Shown: positions 1-5,824 of the stretch, piece by piece
How the letters are laid out: each line of letters starts with the position of its first letter
How positions within the stretch are numbered: position 1 is the first letter of the stretch
Source of the DNA: Actinomycetota bacterium
Lineage (GTDB): Bacteria > Actinomycetota > Acidimicrobiia > Acidimicrobiales > Poriferisodalaceae
Length of the DNA: 6,943 nucleotides
Direction of reading: 5' to 3'
Assembly (NCBI GenBank): GCA_013151655.1
Contig: JAADHX010000479.1
Location: forward strand, 1-6,943
The notes under the pieces: model-generated
Seen by the model: the letters and a program-made list of their open reading frames with translations, nothing else
The model's database searches: none
Told to the model about the DNA's origin: nothing
Made by a program: the position numbers and the translations under genes

Positions 1-231
1 TCCTCAATTCCGCCAACTCCGACGGTGGCCTCGGGTGCCTCAACCGAGACTTCGGTGACTGTCGCCATCGCCGAGTCGGACATGCCGACATCGACCGCGG
101 CCGCGACGACTAACGAATCGGGTTCCTCGCCGCCTCCCAACCCGACCATTGGTACTACCCCCGTATCGGTGTTTGATCCGTCACCAGATCTCACGATTGG
201 CACAACCCCGGTCTCTGTATTCAAGCCCTAG
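1..231 (+). CDS. C-terminal end of a Ser/Thr/Pro-rich protein (5' truncated by window)
   Basis: The frame is open from the first base and stops with TAG at 229-231. It is the tail of a gene that starts outside the window. A GTG at 25 could serve as a start, but it has no clear ribosome-binding site and the frame is already open before it, so a longer protein is more likely. The visible 76 residues are low complexity, rich in Ser, Thr, Pro and Ala, with no membrane segment and no sorting signal I recognise. The last 30 residues contain the decapeptide TIGTTPVSVF twice, separated by six residues, and the protein ends FKP. The composition fits an extracellular linker or tail, like the linkers of the two secreted proteins downstream, but there is no similarity to their C-terminal domains. 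No function can be assigned. The frame itself is supported by synonymous-only divergence between the two decapeptide copies. Confidence 0.6.
   Translation, partial: SSIPPTPTVASGASTETSVTVAIAESDMPTSTAAATTNESGSSPPPNPTIGTTPVSVFDPSPDLTIGTTPVSVFKP
145..222 (+). repeat. Duplicated decapeptide TIGTTPVSVF (coding repeat)
   Basis: Two 30-base units, 145-174 and 193-222, encode the identical decapeptide TIGTTPVSVF, with an 18-base spacer encoding DPSPDL. Comparing codons pairwise, 8 of the 10 differ, every time at the third position and synonymously. The DNA has diverged while the peptide has not. This is a protein-level repeat held by selection, not a fresh DNA duplication. Confidence 0.75.
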
Positions 232-419
232 AGCGCAACTGCTTGGCAGCGACCTTGGCCATGGCTGCCGGGCGCGCCGCGAAAGTGCTCGGATCCGGCT
301 AGCGTTTCCCCGCACGTTGCTACCGCTACCGATTTCGGCTCGATCAAAAAGATGCTGGAGTTCTTTGTGTGGCCTGTGGTAGAACGTCTTCGCACTCTCC
401 GCGTTATCGAGGTCTCTTA
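232..419. other. Intergenic region before secreted protein A
   Basis: This gap of 188 bases contains one inverted repeat, GGCAGC (245-250) with GCTGCC (264-269), around a 13-base loop. No T-run follows it, so it does not look like an intrinsic terminator. I could not pick a convincing -35/-10 pair for the downstream gene. TAGAAC at 380-385 is the nearest -10-like hexamer and lacks a good -35 partner. No other gene is supported here. Confidence 0.4.
409..412 (+). promoter_or_regulatory. Ribosome-binding site GAGG deciding the start at 420
   Basis: GAGG lies seven bases before the ATG at 420. The longer reading from a GTG at 369 would put 17 polar residues ahead of an otherwise well-formed signal peptide, so the ATG at 420 is preferred. 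Confidence 0.6.
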
Positions 420-2006
420 ATGTCACAACGAGCTATTCCACGCCTACTCGCTACTGCAGTCTTACTGCTAGCTTCCGTCGTCGCTATCGTCGGTCCATCC
501 GAAGCCGCCGCCGATGCTGGAGCTTCTGGCTGGGTGCTTAGCTCGGATGGCACGGTGACCAGTTACGGAGGCGCCGCCCACTACGGCGATTCCGATGCCG
601 TCGGTTCGGCGGTCGGGATCGAAGCCACGACTTCTGGGCAGGGGTATTGGGTGGCGCACGCCTCGGGGCTTGTTACCACTCACGGCGATGCGACTGACTA
701 CGGCGACATTGCTCACATTCCCAACTTTTCGCTCAACCGCGACATCGTGGCTATCGCCGTGATCCCAGGCGGTTACTACCTACTGGGCGCCGACGGTGGC
801 GTGTTCGCTTTTGGTGCGGCCAAGTTTTATGGATCAGTACCACAGGTCGTCCCGGGCATATCGACTACAGCGGTTGCGATTCAGGTGAACGCTGGCGGTT
901 ACCGCGTCATCATGTCTGACGGTGGTGTCTTTGCGTTTGGAACGGCTTACTTCGGTGGTTCTGTGCCTGGTGTTCTCGGAACGACTGCGCTTGCCAGCCC
1001 GATTATCGACGCCATTGTCGGTCCTGATGGCATGACCTACGCGATGATCGGCGCCGATGGCGGAGTCTTCGCCTTCGGACTGGTCTTTGCTGGCTCGTTC
1101 GGCGGCACGGGGCGGACTGACATTGTCGGTGCTGCGGCGCTGGCCGATGGTGGTTATGCACTCTTGGCGTCGCAAGGCGATATCAGCTCGTTCCCTGGTG
1201 GTGAGGTTGTCGCTGAGACGGGCGCGAGCAACGCCGTCGATGGTGTCGTGCGTCCTGACTCGACACCTCCGGTGACAATCGCCCAAGACACGACGACCAC
1301 GTCGCAGGCGCCGTCAACTACTGCGGCGACCGCCACTACGAAGGCGACAACGACCACCACCACTACGGCGACAACGACCACGAAGAAGGCGACTACCACT
1401 ACCAAGAAGCCGGCAACAACCACAACCAAGAAGGCGACTACCACTACCAAGAAGCCGGCAACAACCACAACCAAGAAGCCGACGACCACCACAACATCCA
1501 ATACGCCTCCGGCGGGCAACGCGGTGACGATCTGGAGTCCTACGACTCAGAATGCCGGTCCGGGAGACTACTTCCAGCCGAACTTCAACGATCAGGGCAA
1601 CTGGCGGAGCCCTAACATCGTGGCCAAGAAGGTGCTCCTTCAGCTCGAGATTGTCAATAAGCCGACCAGTAAGGCCATCGAGATCCAGGTGTGTGCGTGG
1701 CGCTGGAAGAACGGCCGAAACTTCTCCGGAGGATTCGATGAGACTTGTTCGAAGCGGTTTGGATACACCGACGAGATTGGTAAGCACACACTCGACCTTG
1801 GTTCGCCAAACGACTGGTGGGTGAAGGGCGGAGGTACGTTCCCATGGGACAAGGGTCCCGATGTGATGCGTCTCATGATCAAAGACACCGCCACGCAGTC
1901 GCTAATGATGTCCTCGAGATGTGGTAGCGCCTGCTACAGCGGCTCTGGTTCGTTGGCGCCACATGTGCCAATCAGGCTCAGGGCGAGCATGACCTTCGGC
2001 AACTAG
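420..2006 (+). CDS. Secreted protein A: GGVFAFG-repeat propeller-like domain, Thr/Lys linker, conserved Cys-containing C-terminal domain
   Basis: This 528-residue protein is very likely exported. Residues 1-33 form a signal peptide: basic MSQRAIPR, a hydrophobic stretch LLATAVLLLASVVAIV, then small residues with ADA as a likely cleavage site. Residues 37-260 hold six repeats of the type GYxxxxxDGGVFAFG, beginning near 37, 75, 118, 160, 206 and 245. Such repeats are common in actinobacterial secreted proteins. The spacing of about 40 residues suggests a beta-propeller-like fold (inference). Residues 290-366 form a Thr-rich linker with repeated TTTTKK, probably extended and possibly O-glycosylated. 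Residues 367-528 are a C-terminal domain containing FNDQGNW, NFSGGF, FPWDKGPD and MMSSRCGSACYSG, with cysteines near 424, 443, 501 and 505 that could form disulfides. I do not recognise this domain. Its whole architecture recurs in protein B (4218-5820). No catalytic motif is apparent; a surface or binding role is a guess. A strong terminator follows. Confidence 0.88.
   Translation: MSQRAIPRLLATAVLLLASVVAIVGPSEAAADAGASGWVLSSDGTVTSYGGAAHYGDSDAVGSAVGIEATTSGQGYWVAHASGLVTTHGDATDYGDIAHIPNFSLNRDIVAIAVIPGGYYLLGADGGVFAFGAAKFYGSVPQVVPGISTTAVAIQVNAGGYRVIMSDGGVFAFGTAYFGGSVPGVLGTTALASPIIDAIVGPDGMTYAMIGADGGVFAFGLVFAGSFGGTGRTDIVGAAALADGGYALLASQGDISSFPGGEVVAETGASNAVDGVVRPDSTPPVTIAQDTTTTSQAPSTTAATATTKATTTTTTTATTTTKKATTTTKKPATTTTKKATTTTKKPATTTTKKPTTTTTSNTPPAGNAVTIWSPTTQNAGPGDYFQPNFNDQGNWRSPNIVAKKVLLQLEIVNKPTSKAIEIQVCAWRWKNGRNFSGGFDETCSKRFGYTDEIGKHTLDLGSPNDWWVKGGGTFPWDKGPDVMRLMIKDTATQSLMMSSRCGSACYSGSGSLAPHVPIRLRASMTFGN
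1386..1475 (+). repeat. Perfect 45-bp tandem duplication in the linker of protein A
   Basis: Bases 1386-1430 and 1431-1475 are identical over all 45 positions and encode KATTTTKKPATTTTK twice. Degenerate versions of the same Thr/Lys pattern flank both sides. Because the unit is a multiple of three, copy-number change would alter linker length without breaking the frame. The perfect identity indicates a recent duplication or ongoing slippage and homogenisation. Confidence 0.9.
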
Positions 2007-2041
2007 CGCCCGTAAGGCTTCTAGGAACAGACCCGATAGTT

Positions 2042-2076
2042 GGGCCTCGGCATCGCGCCGGGGCCCGCTTTCGTTT
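2042..2076 (+). terminator. Rho-independent terminator of gene A
   Basis: A ten-base-pair GC-rich stem (2042-2051 with 2057-2066, one G-T pair) closes a five-base loop ATCGC and is followed by the T-rich run CTTTCGTTT at 2068-2076. It lies 35 bases after the stop of protein A. Read on the minus strand, the stem is not followed by a T-run, so it appears to serve the plus-strand gene rather than the tRNA. Confidence 0.85.
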
Positions 2077-2106
2077 CCTGGCTACCCCAGACCACACGTC
2101 ATTGCG

Positions 2107-2179
2107 CGCCCTCGGCGTGAATCGAACACGCGACACACGGTTTAGGAAACCGATGCTCTATCCCCTGAGCTACGAGGGC
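2107..2179 (-). tRNA. tRNA-Arg (anticodon CCT)
   Basis: Read on the minus strand, the 73 bases fold as a full cloverleaf. The acceptor stem is GCCCTCG paired with CGAGGGC, the D stem is GCTC/GAGC, the anticodon loop is TTCCTAA giving anticodon CCT (decodes AGG), the variable loop has five bases, and the T arm is GCGTG-TTCGATT-CACGC with perfect pairing. The discriminator base is G and CCA is not encoded. The outermost anticodon-stem pair (27/43) is a T-T mismatch, the only irregularity I see. The gene stands alone, with its own promoter upstream and the synthetase gene ending behind that promoter. Confidence 0.95.
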
Positions 2180-2198
2180 TGGATTGTCGAAACGCAAC

Positions 2199-2227
2199 TG
2201 TATAGGGCTGTCGTCCGTCAGTTGCAA
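2199..2227 (-). promoter_or_regulatory. Candidate promoter of tRNA-Arg
   Basis: On the minus strand, TTGCAA (2227-2222) and TATACA (2204-2199) are separated by exactly 17 bases, a sigma70-type arrangement with four of six matches in each hexamer. Initiation would fall near 2192, about a dozen bases before the mature tRNA 5' end at 2179. Confidence 0.5.
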
Positions 2228-2254
2228 GGGCCGGAGAGTTGGTATCGCCTCTGG

Positions 2255-3928
2255 CTAGTTGCTGGCGAGGAACGCGTCGCGGAGGTCGCGTTTCAAGATC
2301 TTGCCAGAAGCGTTGCGGGGGAGTTGCTCGGTAACGATTGTGACCGCGGTCGGAACCTTGAACTTGGCAAGCCGTTCACCAACGAACTTCTGGAGGTCGC
2401 CAACTTCGAGTGTCTCGCCTTCCTTGACCATTATGTGACAGGCAAGTTCTTCGCCGAGGCGATCATTCGGGATGCCATAAACAGCCGCTTCGTAGACCGC
2501 AGGGTGTTCATAGATGGCAGCTTCGACCTCGGCGCAGTAGATGTTCTCGCCACCGCGCAAGACCATGTCCTTGGCTCGGTCGCTCACGTAAACGAAGCCT
2601 TCGTCGTCGATTCGGCCGATGTCGCCGGATCGAAGCCAACCGTCGACGATGGTCTCGGCCGTGGCTTCAGGCTGGTTCCAGTAACCACGAATCAGCGATG
2701 GGCTCTTGAACCAGATCTCGCCAGTCTCGCCGGTTGGTAACGCGTTTCCATCGGCGTCGGTCACGCGCAAATCCATTACCGGCACGGTTCGTCCGGTTGA
2801 GGTCGGGTTGGCGATGAAGTCGTCGCCCGAATTCTGAGGACCGTAGGCATTGGTCTCGGTCATGCCGTACCCAAGACCGGGTCGGCCCTTCGAGAAGTTG
2901 TCATCGATTCGTTTGACTAGCTCGGGCGGCATGGGTGCGCCGCCTCCGCCAACAGATCGAAGGCTTGAAGTGTCGCGATCGGCAAAGGTGCTGGCTTCGA
3001 GAAGGTCCCAGCTCATGGTCGGGACCGCAATGAAGTTGGTGATCCGTTCTTGTTCGATCAGTTCGAGGGCACGGTCGGGGTCCCACTTGTAAGTCATGAC
3101 CAATTTCGCCCCACCGATGAACGAGCCAAGCATCACCGGGACCAACCCAGTGACGTGAAACAGAGGGATGCACAGCATGAACGCCGATGGAAGTGCCTCG
3201 TCAGCGTCTTCGGCCGGCTCGCGCAAAGCCCCAACCGCCGCCCTAGCTGCGAAAGACATCAGGGCACTAAGAACAGCACGATGGGTCGACACTGCACCCT
3301 TTGGATGGCCCGTGGTACCTGACGTGTAGAGGATGGTCATGTCGTCGTCAGGCTCGATCTCGACGTCTGGCATGGTCGCCGAGCCCACGAGCAGGTCCTC
3401 GAGCCTCAGAGTTCCCTCGATCGGTGCATCTGCCCTGACGACGACGAGCGTTGCTTCGACCGCCCCCTCGCTGGCAGCCTGCATTCGTGCCACCCGCTCA
3501 GCGTCGGCGATTACAACGGTCGCGCCGGAGTCGTTCAACGCATAAACCATCTCGTCGGTCTGCCACCACGCGTTCATCGGGACTGCAACCGCCCCAACCG
3601 AAGTGATGGCCACAAACGTCGCGATCCATTCTGGGTAGTTGCGCATAGCGATTGCGACGCGGTCACCCTTGGTGACTCCGAGATCGTTCACCAGAGCGTG
3701 GCCAATCTCGCCCGCCATCTTGAGTACCCGCGGCATCGGCCAGCGTTCGTTTTCGAAGATGATGAAGTCGTCGGTGCGAGCCGAGGCCACGGCATACAGA
3801 GCACGAATGTTTGGGGGTGTACCGACGAATAGTTTCGTCCGAACCCCTAAAACGTCGGACTCGACGATCTCGAACATCGTGCCTGGTGCACAAACAGCGG
3901 CGCACGCTTCCTGATACGTCATCGTCAT
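2255..3928 (-). CDS. Acyl-CoA synthetase (AMP-forming, class I adenylate-forming enzyme, FadD-like)
   Basis: The protein has 557 residues, a normal length for the family. It should activate a carboxylic acid with ATP to an acyl-adenylate and then transfer the acyl group to CoA in the cytoplasm. Motifs in order, numbered from the chosen ATG: YTSGTTGHPKG (201-211, phosphate-binding loop), FHVTG (257-261), GYGMTET (353-359), SGDIG with the ribose-binding Asp near 436, the hinge region SDRAKDMVLRGGENI (449-463), and NASGKILKRD containing the C-terminal catalytic Lys near 543. All key residues appear intact. The chain length or ring type of the substrate cannot be read from the sequence; a fatty acid or a steroid- or terpenoid-derived acid is possible. 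A TTG 57 bases upstream extends the frame, but the ATG at 3928 (MTMTYQEA) is preferred, with a second ATG at 3922 also possible. Neither has a clear Shine-Dalgarno sequence. It is transcribed alone, divergent from protein B. Confidence 0.93.
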   Translation of the reverse strand: MTMTYQEACAAVCAPGTMFEIVESDVLGVRTKLFVGTPPNIRALYAVASARTDDFIIFENERWPMPRVLKMAGEIGHALVNDLGVTKGDRVAIAMRNYPEWIATFVAITSVGAVAVPMNAWWQTDEMVYALNDSGATVVIADAERVARMQAASEGAVEATLVVVRADAPIEGTLRLEDLLVGSATMPDVEIEPDDDMTILYTSGTTGHPKGAVSTHRAVLSALMSFAARAAVGALREPAEDADEALPSAFMLCIPLFHVTGLVPVMLGSFIGGAKLVMTYKWDPDRALELIEQERITNFIAVPTMSWDLLEASTFADRDTSSLRSVGGGGAPMPPELVKRIDDNFSKGRPGLGYGMTETNAYGPQNSGDDFIANPTSTGRTVPVMDLRVTDADGNALPTGETGEIWFKSPSLIRGYWNQPEATAETIVDGWLRSGDIGRIDDEGFVYVSDRAKDMVLRGGENIYCAEVEAAIYEHPAVYEAAVYGIPNDRLGEELACHIMVKEGETLEVGDLQKFVGERLAKFKVPTAVTIVTEQLPRNASGKILKRDLRDAFLASN

Positions 3929-4118
3929 AGCTGCTGGTTGTAGCACGCCGGCGCGCCATCTAATAACTCCAGGCAGCTTTACCAACGATTGAACGGCGAT
4001 TAAATCGCGTGATGATCACTTGATGTAATCGCGACGTGCCGCACAGAGTTAGTTCCTCTAAAGAAGCACAGCAGTTAGTCCGTTAGGGACGAAGAGTCGC
4101 AAACGCCTATCATATTGT

Positions 4119-4124
4119 TACAAT
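4119..4124 (+). promoter_or_regulatory. Candidate -10 element (TACAAT) for protein B
   Basis: TACAAT matches five of six consensus positions and is the best -10 hexamer before the ATG at 4218. The best-placed -35, TCGCAA at 4097-4102, is weak (16-base spacer). The hexamer lies inside the palindrome ATTGTTACAAT (4114-4124), so a protein bound there could occlude it. TATCAT at 4108-4113 is an alternative -10. Confidence 0.3.
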
Positions 4125-4166
4125 TGCGTGACGGAAATCGACTGCAACCCCGTCATTTGAGATCCG

Positions 4167-4183
4167 GCACTTGGGCGAAGTGC
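4167..4183 (+). other. Small stem-loop in the leader of protein B
   Basis: GCACTT (4167-4172) pairs perfectly with AAGTGC (4178-4183) around the loop GGGCG. It would lie in the 5' untranslated leader about 35 bases before the start codon. It has no T-run and does not cover the ribosome-binding site. Its function is unknown and it may be incidental. Confidence 0.35.
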
Positions 4184-4207
4184 AACAAAGTGTGAGCGCG
4201 GAGCCCT

Positions 4208-4212
4208 AGGAG
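4208..4212 (+). promoter_or_regulatory. Ribosome-binding site AGGAG for protein B
   Basis: AGGAG ends five bases before the ATG at 4218, a strong Shine-Dalgarno sequence. It fixes the start directly ahead of a signal peptide. Confidence 0.75.
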
Positions 4213-4217
4213 CAAGA

Positions 4218-5033
4218 ATGAAATCGTCAGATTCCAAGAGCAAAACTCAGGCGATTGCCGCGAAGGTCGCGGTGGTACTCCTACTTCTGGTAGGAGTGGT
4301 GGTTGCTATCACGAGCCCCGCTGAAGCCGAAGATGCCGAGGTCGCGGGTTGGGTACTCGACTCCGACGGAACGGTCACGCCCTTTGGTGGGGCCCCGAGT
4401 CACGGGAGTTCCTCGGGTACCGGGCAAGCAGTCTCGTTGGTGGCGAACGACGCTGGAAGTGGCTATTGGGTCCTCTGGTCTAACGGCGGGCTTACCGCAC
4501 ACGGAACCGCGAAGCTCTTCGGTGATGGTGTCGGAAACAACGATGCTTCCGGGTTCGCGCTCAATCGTCCGGCGATTTCGCTGTCGGTTCTGCCCGCCGA
4601 AAACGGATACATCATTCTTGCCGCCGACGGTGGTGTGTTTACCTTCGGTGCCGCAGAGTTCTACGGCTCAGTTCCCCAGGTCTCACCTGCAGCTGCGGTG
4701 TCGACCACCGCGGTCGCCATCCAGCTTGAGACCAACGGATACCGCATCATTCACGACGACGGCGGTGTATTTGCCTTCAACGTGCCCTTTGGAGGTTCGA
4801 TTCCTGGGGTACTCGGCGATGTACCGCTTGCCCAACCGATCGTCGACTCAGTTTCGGGGCCCAACGGAACTTATGCGATGGTCGCCGCCGACGGCGGTGT
4901 GTTCGCCTTCGGGCTCGACTTTGCCGGGTCGCTTGGCGGCACTGGTCGAACCGACATAGTCGGGGCGGCCGAAGATGGCATCGGTGGATACGCCCTGGTA
5001 ACCGAAAACGGAACGGTCCACTGGTGGCGATAG
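4218..5033 (+). CDS. Secreted protein B, N-terminal part: GGVFAFG-repeat propeller-like domain, ended by a frameshift
   Basis: As read, the frame gives 271 residues and stops at TAG 5031-5033. Residues 1-37 are a signal peptide: a Lys/Ser-rich start, hydrophobic VAVVLLLLVGVVVAI, then SPAEA as a likely cleavage site. Six repeats begin near residues 44, 82, 130, 174, 218 and 257, matching protein A one for one (for example AADGGVFAFG and GGTGRTDIVGAA are shared). The last repeat reads GYALVTENGTVHWW and then ends with Arg and stop. The expected continuation, GDS followed by a linker and C-terminal domain, lies in another frame immediately downstream (see 5029-5820). The intended product is therefore probably one protein of about 534 residues, close to the 528 of protein A. 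Causes could be a recent mutation, a sequence or assembly error, or programmed frameshifting. Without a shift the product is a secreted repeat domain alone. Confidence 0.8.
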   Translation: MKSSDSKSKTQAIAAKVAVVLLLLVGVVVAITSPAEAEDAEVAGWVLDSDGTVTPFGGAPSHGSSSGTGQAVSLVANDAGSGYWVLWSNGGLTAHGTAKLFGDGVGNNDASGFALNRPAISLSVLPAENGYIILAADGGVFTFGAAEFYGSVPQVSPAAAVSTTAVAIQLETNGYRIIHDDGGVFAFNVPFGGSIPGVLGDVPLAQPIVDSVSGPNGTYAMVAADGGVFAFGLDFAGSLGGTGRTDIVGAAEDGIGGYALVTENGTVHWWR

Positions 5034-5820
5034 CCAAACCGCAGAGGTCGGGGTTATTGGCGTCGACGACGCTGCCGATCTCGCCATTGCCGACGTCGTC
5101 CCTGGCAATCCGAACACAACCACGACCGGACCACCTACGTCTTCGCCGGCCACCACAACCACAACCAGCGGCGGCGGTGGAACCACGACCACGACTACGT
5201 CTCCGCCGGCCACCACCACAACGACAGCTGCTGCAACTACAACAACGACAACTGCTGCAACTACTACTACTACAACAACAACAACAACCACAGCTGCCCC
5301 TACCACCACCACAACCGGTGCACCGCCAACCGGTGCTCTTACGATCTGGCCGACGCACACCGAAGCCGCCGGACCAGGCAACTACTTCGAGCCACCGTTC
5401 AACGACCAAGGCAATTGGCTCAGCCCGAACGTCGTCACTGGCGACGCGATCCTGTCGCTTAACATCACCAACAAGCCGACCAGCCTCGCGGTCGACATTC
5501 AGATCTGCGGTTGGTACTACATCAACCGGGTCAACTTCAGCGGCGGCTTCGAGGAGACCTGTTCGTCCAAGACGCGGTTCACCGACGAGACCGGCGGGGC
5601 CGTGATCATAAATCTCGGCGACCCGGCTAGTTGGTGGCAAAAAGACGACAACTTCCCGTGGGACGAAGGTCCCGACATCATGCGGCTCATGATCAAGGAC
5701 GTCCCAACCCAGAGCCTCATGATGTCCTCAAAGTGCGGTTCAGCTTGTTATTCGGGCCCCGGTTTGGTGGATCCTCACGTTCCCATCACCATTACCGCAT
5801 CACTGACCTTCAACAACTAG
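5029..5820 (+). pseudogene. Protein B, C-terminal part in shifted frame: Thr-rich linker and Cys-containing domain
   Basis: This frame is open from 5002 to the TAG at 5818-5820, and its residues continue protein B. GDSQTAEVG follows the sixth repeat. A Thr/Ala/Gly-rich linker (about 5116-5331) follows, then a domain (5332-5817) that matches the C-terminal domain of protein A at well over half its positions. Shared blocks include FNDQGNW, NKPTS, NFSGGF, MRLMIKD and TQSLMMSS, and CGSACYSG near the end, with all four cysteines conserved. No ATG, GTG or TTG occurs in frame before the GTG at 5602, which lies inside the domain, so this part cannot readily be translated alone. Relative to 4218-5033 the frame differs by one extra base or two missing bases, and the overlap of the two open frames limits the event to 5002-5033. 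Restoring two G in TGGTGGCGATAGC would give HWWGDS, which suits the repeat pattern. Unlike A, the linker has no Lys. Confidence 0.75.
5261..5287 (+). repeat. Trinucleotide microsatellite (CTA)4(CAA)5 in the linker of protein B
   Basis: Four CTA and five CAA units run without interruption and are read in frame as ACT and ACA threonine codons. Slippage here would change linker length by whole residues. It lies about 230 bases downstream of the frame break, so it is not the cause of that break. Confidence 0.75.
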
Positions 5821-5824
5821 GGCT

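Larger units (their letters stand above)
3929..4217. promoter_or_regulatory. Divergent intergenic region with palindrome cluster
   Basis: These 289 bases separate the start of the synthetase (minus) from the start of protein B (plus), so promoters for both should lie here. Three short perfect odd palindromes are visible: GCGATT-A-AATCGC (3996-4008), GTGAT-G-ATCAC (4009-4019, directly abutting the first) and ATTGT-T-ACAAT (4114-4124). The heptamer AATCGCG occurs at 4003 and again at 4027. A weak minus-strand promoter for the synthetase could be TTGGTA (3985-3980) and TTAGAT (3963-3958) with a 16-base spacer, which would put the first two palindromes just upstream of its -35. No small gene or recognised riboswitch was found. 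Confidence 0.4.

Noticed and set aside
245..269. GGCAGC/GCTGCC hairpin after the first gene as a terminator
   Set aside because: The loop is 13 bases long and no T-run follows, so it does not meet the pattern of an intrinsic terminator.
1386..1475. CRISPR-like array in the repeated linker DNA
   Set aside because: The units abut with no spacers, are read in frame as Thr/Lys codons, and no cas gene is near.
1154..1787. Minus-strand open frames opposite the linker of protein A, giving long valine runs or Gly/Arg/Cys-rich peptides
   Set aside because: They are the direct complement of Thr codons in the real linker and would not form a plausible protein.
2102..2740. Plus-strand open frame of about 210 codons across the tRNA and the 3' end of the synthetase
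   Set aside because: It overlaps a clear tRNA and the antisense of the catalytic C-terminal domain of the synthetase. It has no ribosome-binding site and no recognisable motif.
3929..3985. N-terminal extension of the synthetase from a TTG at 3985
   Set aside because: The extra 19 residues do not resemble the start of this family and the TTG has no ribosome-binding site. ATG at 3928 or 3922 fits the conserved N-terminus.
4043..4107. Possible GEMM-type (cyclic di-GMP) riboswitch: GCACAG elements and GTCGCAAACGCC before protein B
   Set aside because: The resemblance is limited to short pieces. The GGCAAACC segment, the GNRA-capped helix and the second paired arm are missing, and the best -10 element lies downstream of it, so it would not be transcribed into the leader.
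5024..5605. Plus-strand open frame rich in Pro, Gln and Arg within the linker and C-terminal domain of B
   Set aside because: It is an out-of-frame reading of the ACA/ACC-rich linker and does not match protein A, whereas the neighbouring frame does.
4777..5640. Long minus-strand open frames opposite protein B, including a Val-rich and an Arg/Cys/Gly-rich reading
   Set aside because: They are the complement of the Thr-rich linker and conserved domain of B. Their composition is extreme, and the plus-strand frame is supported by paralogy with A.
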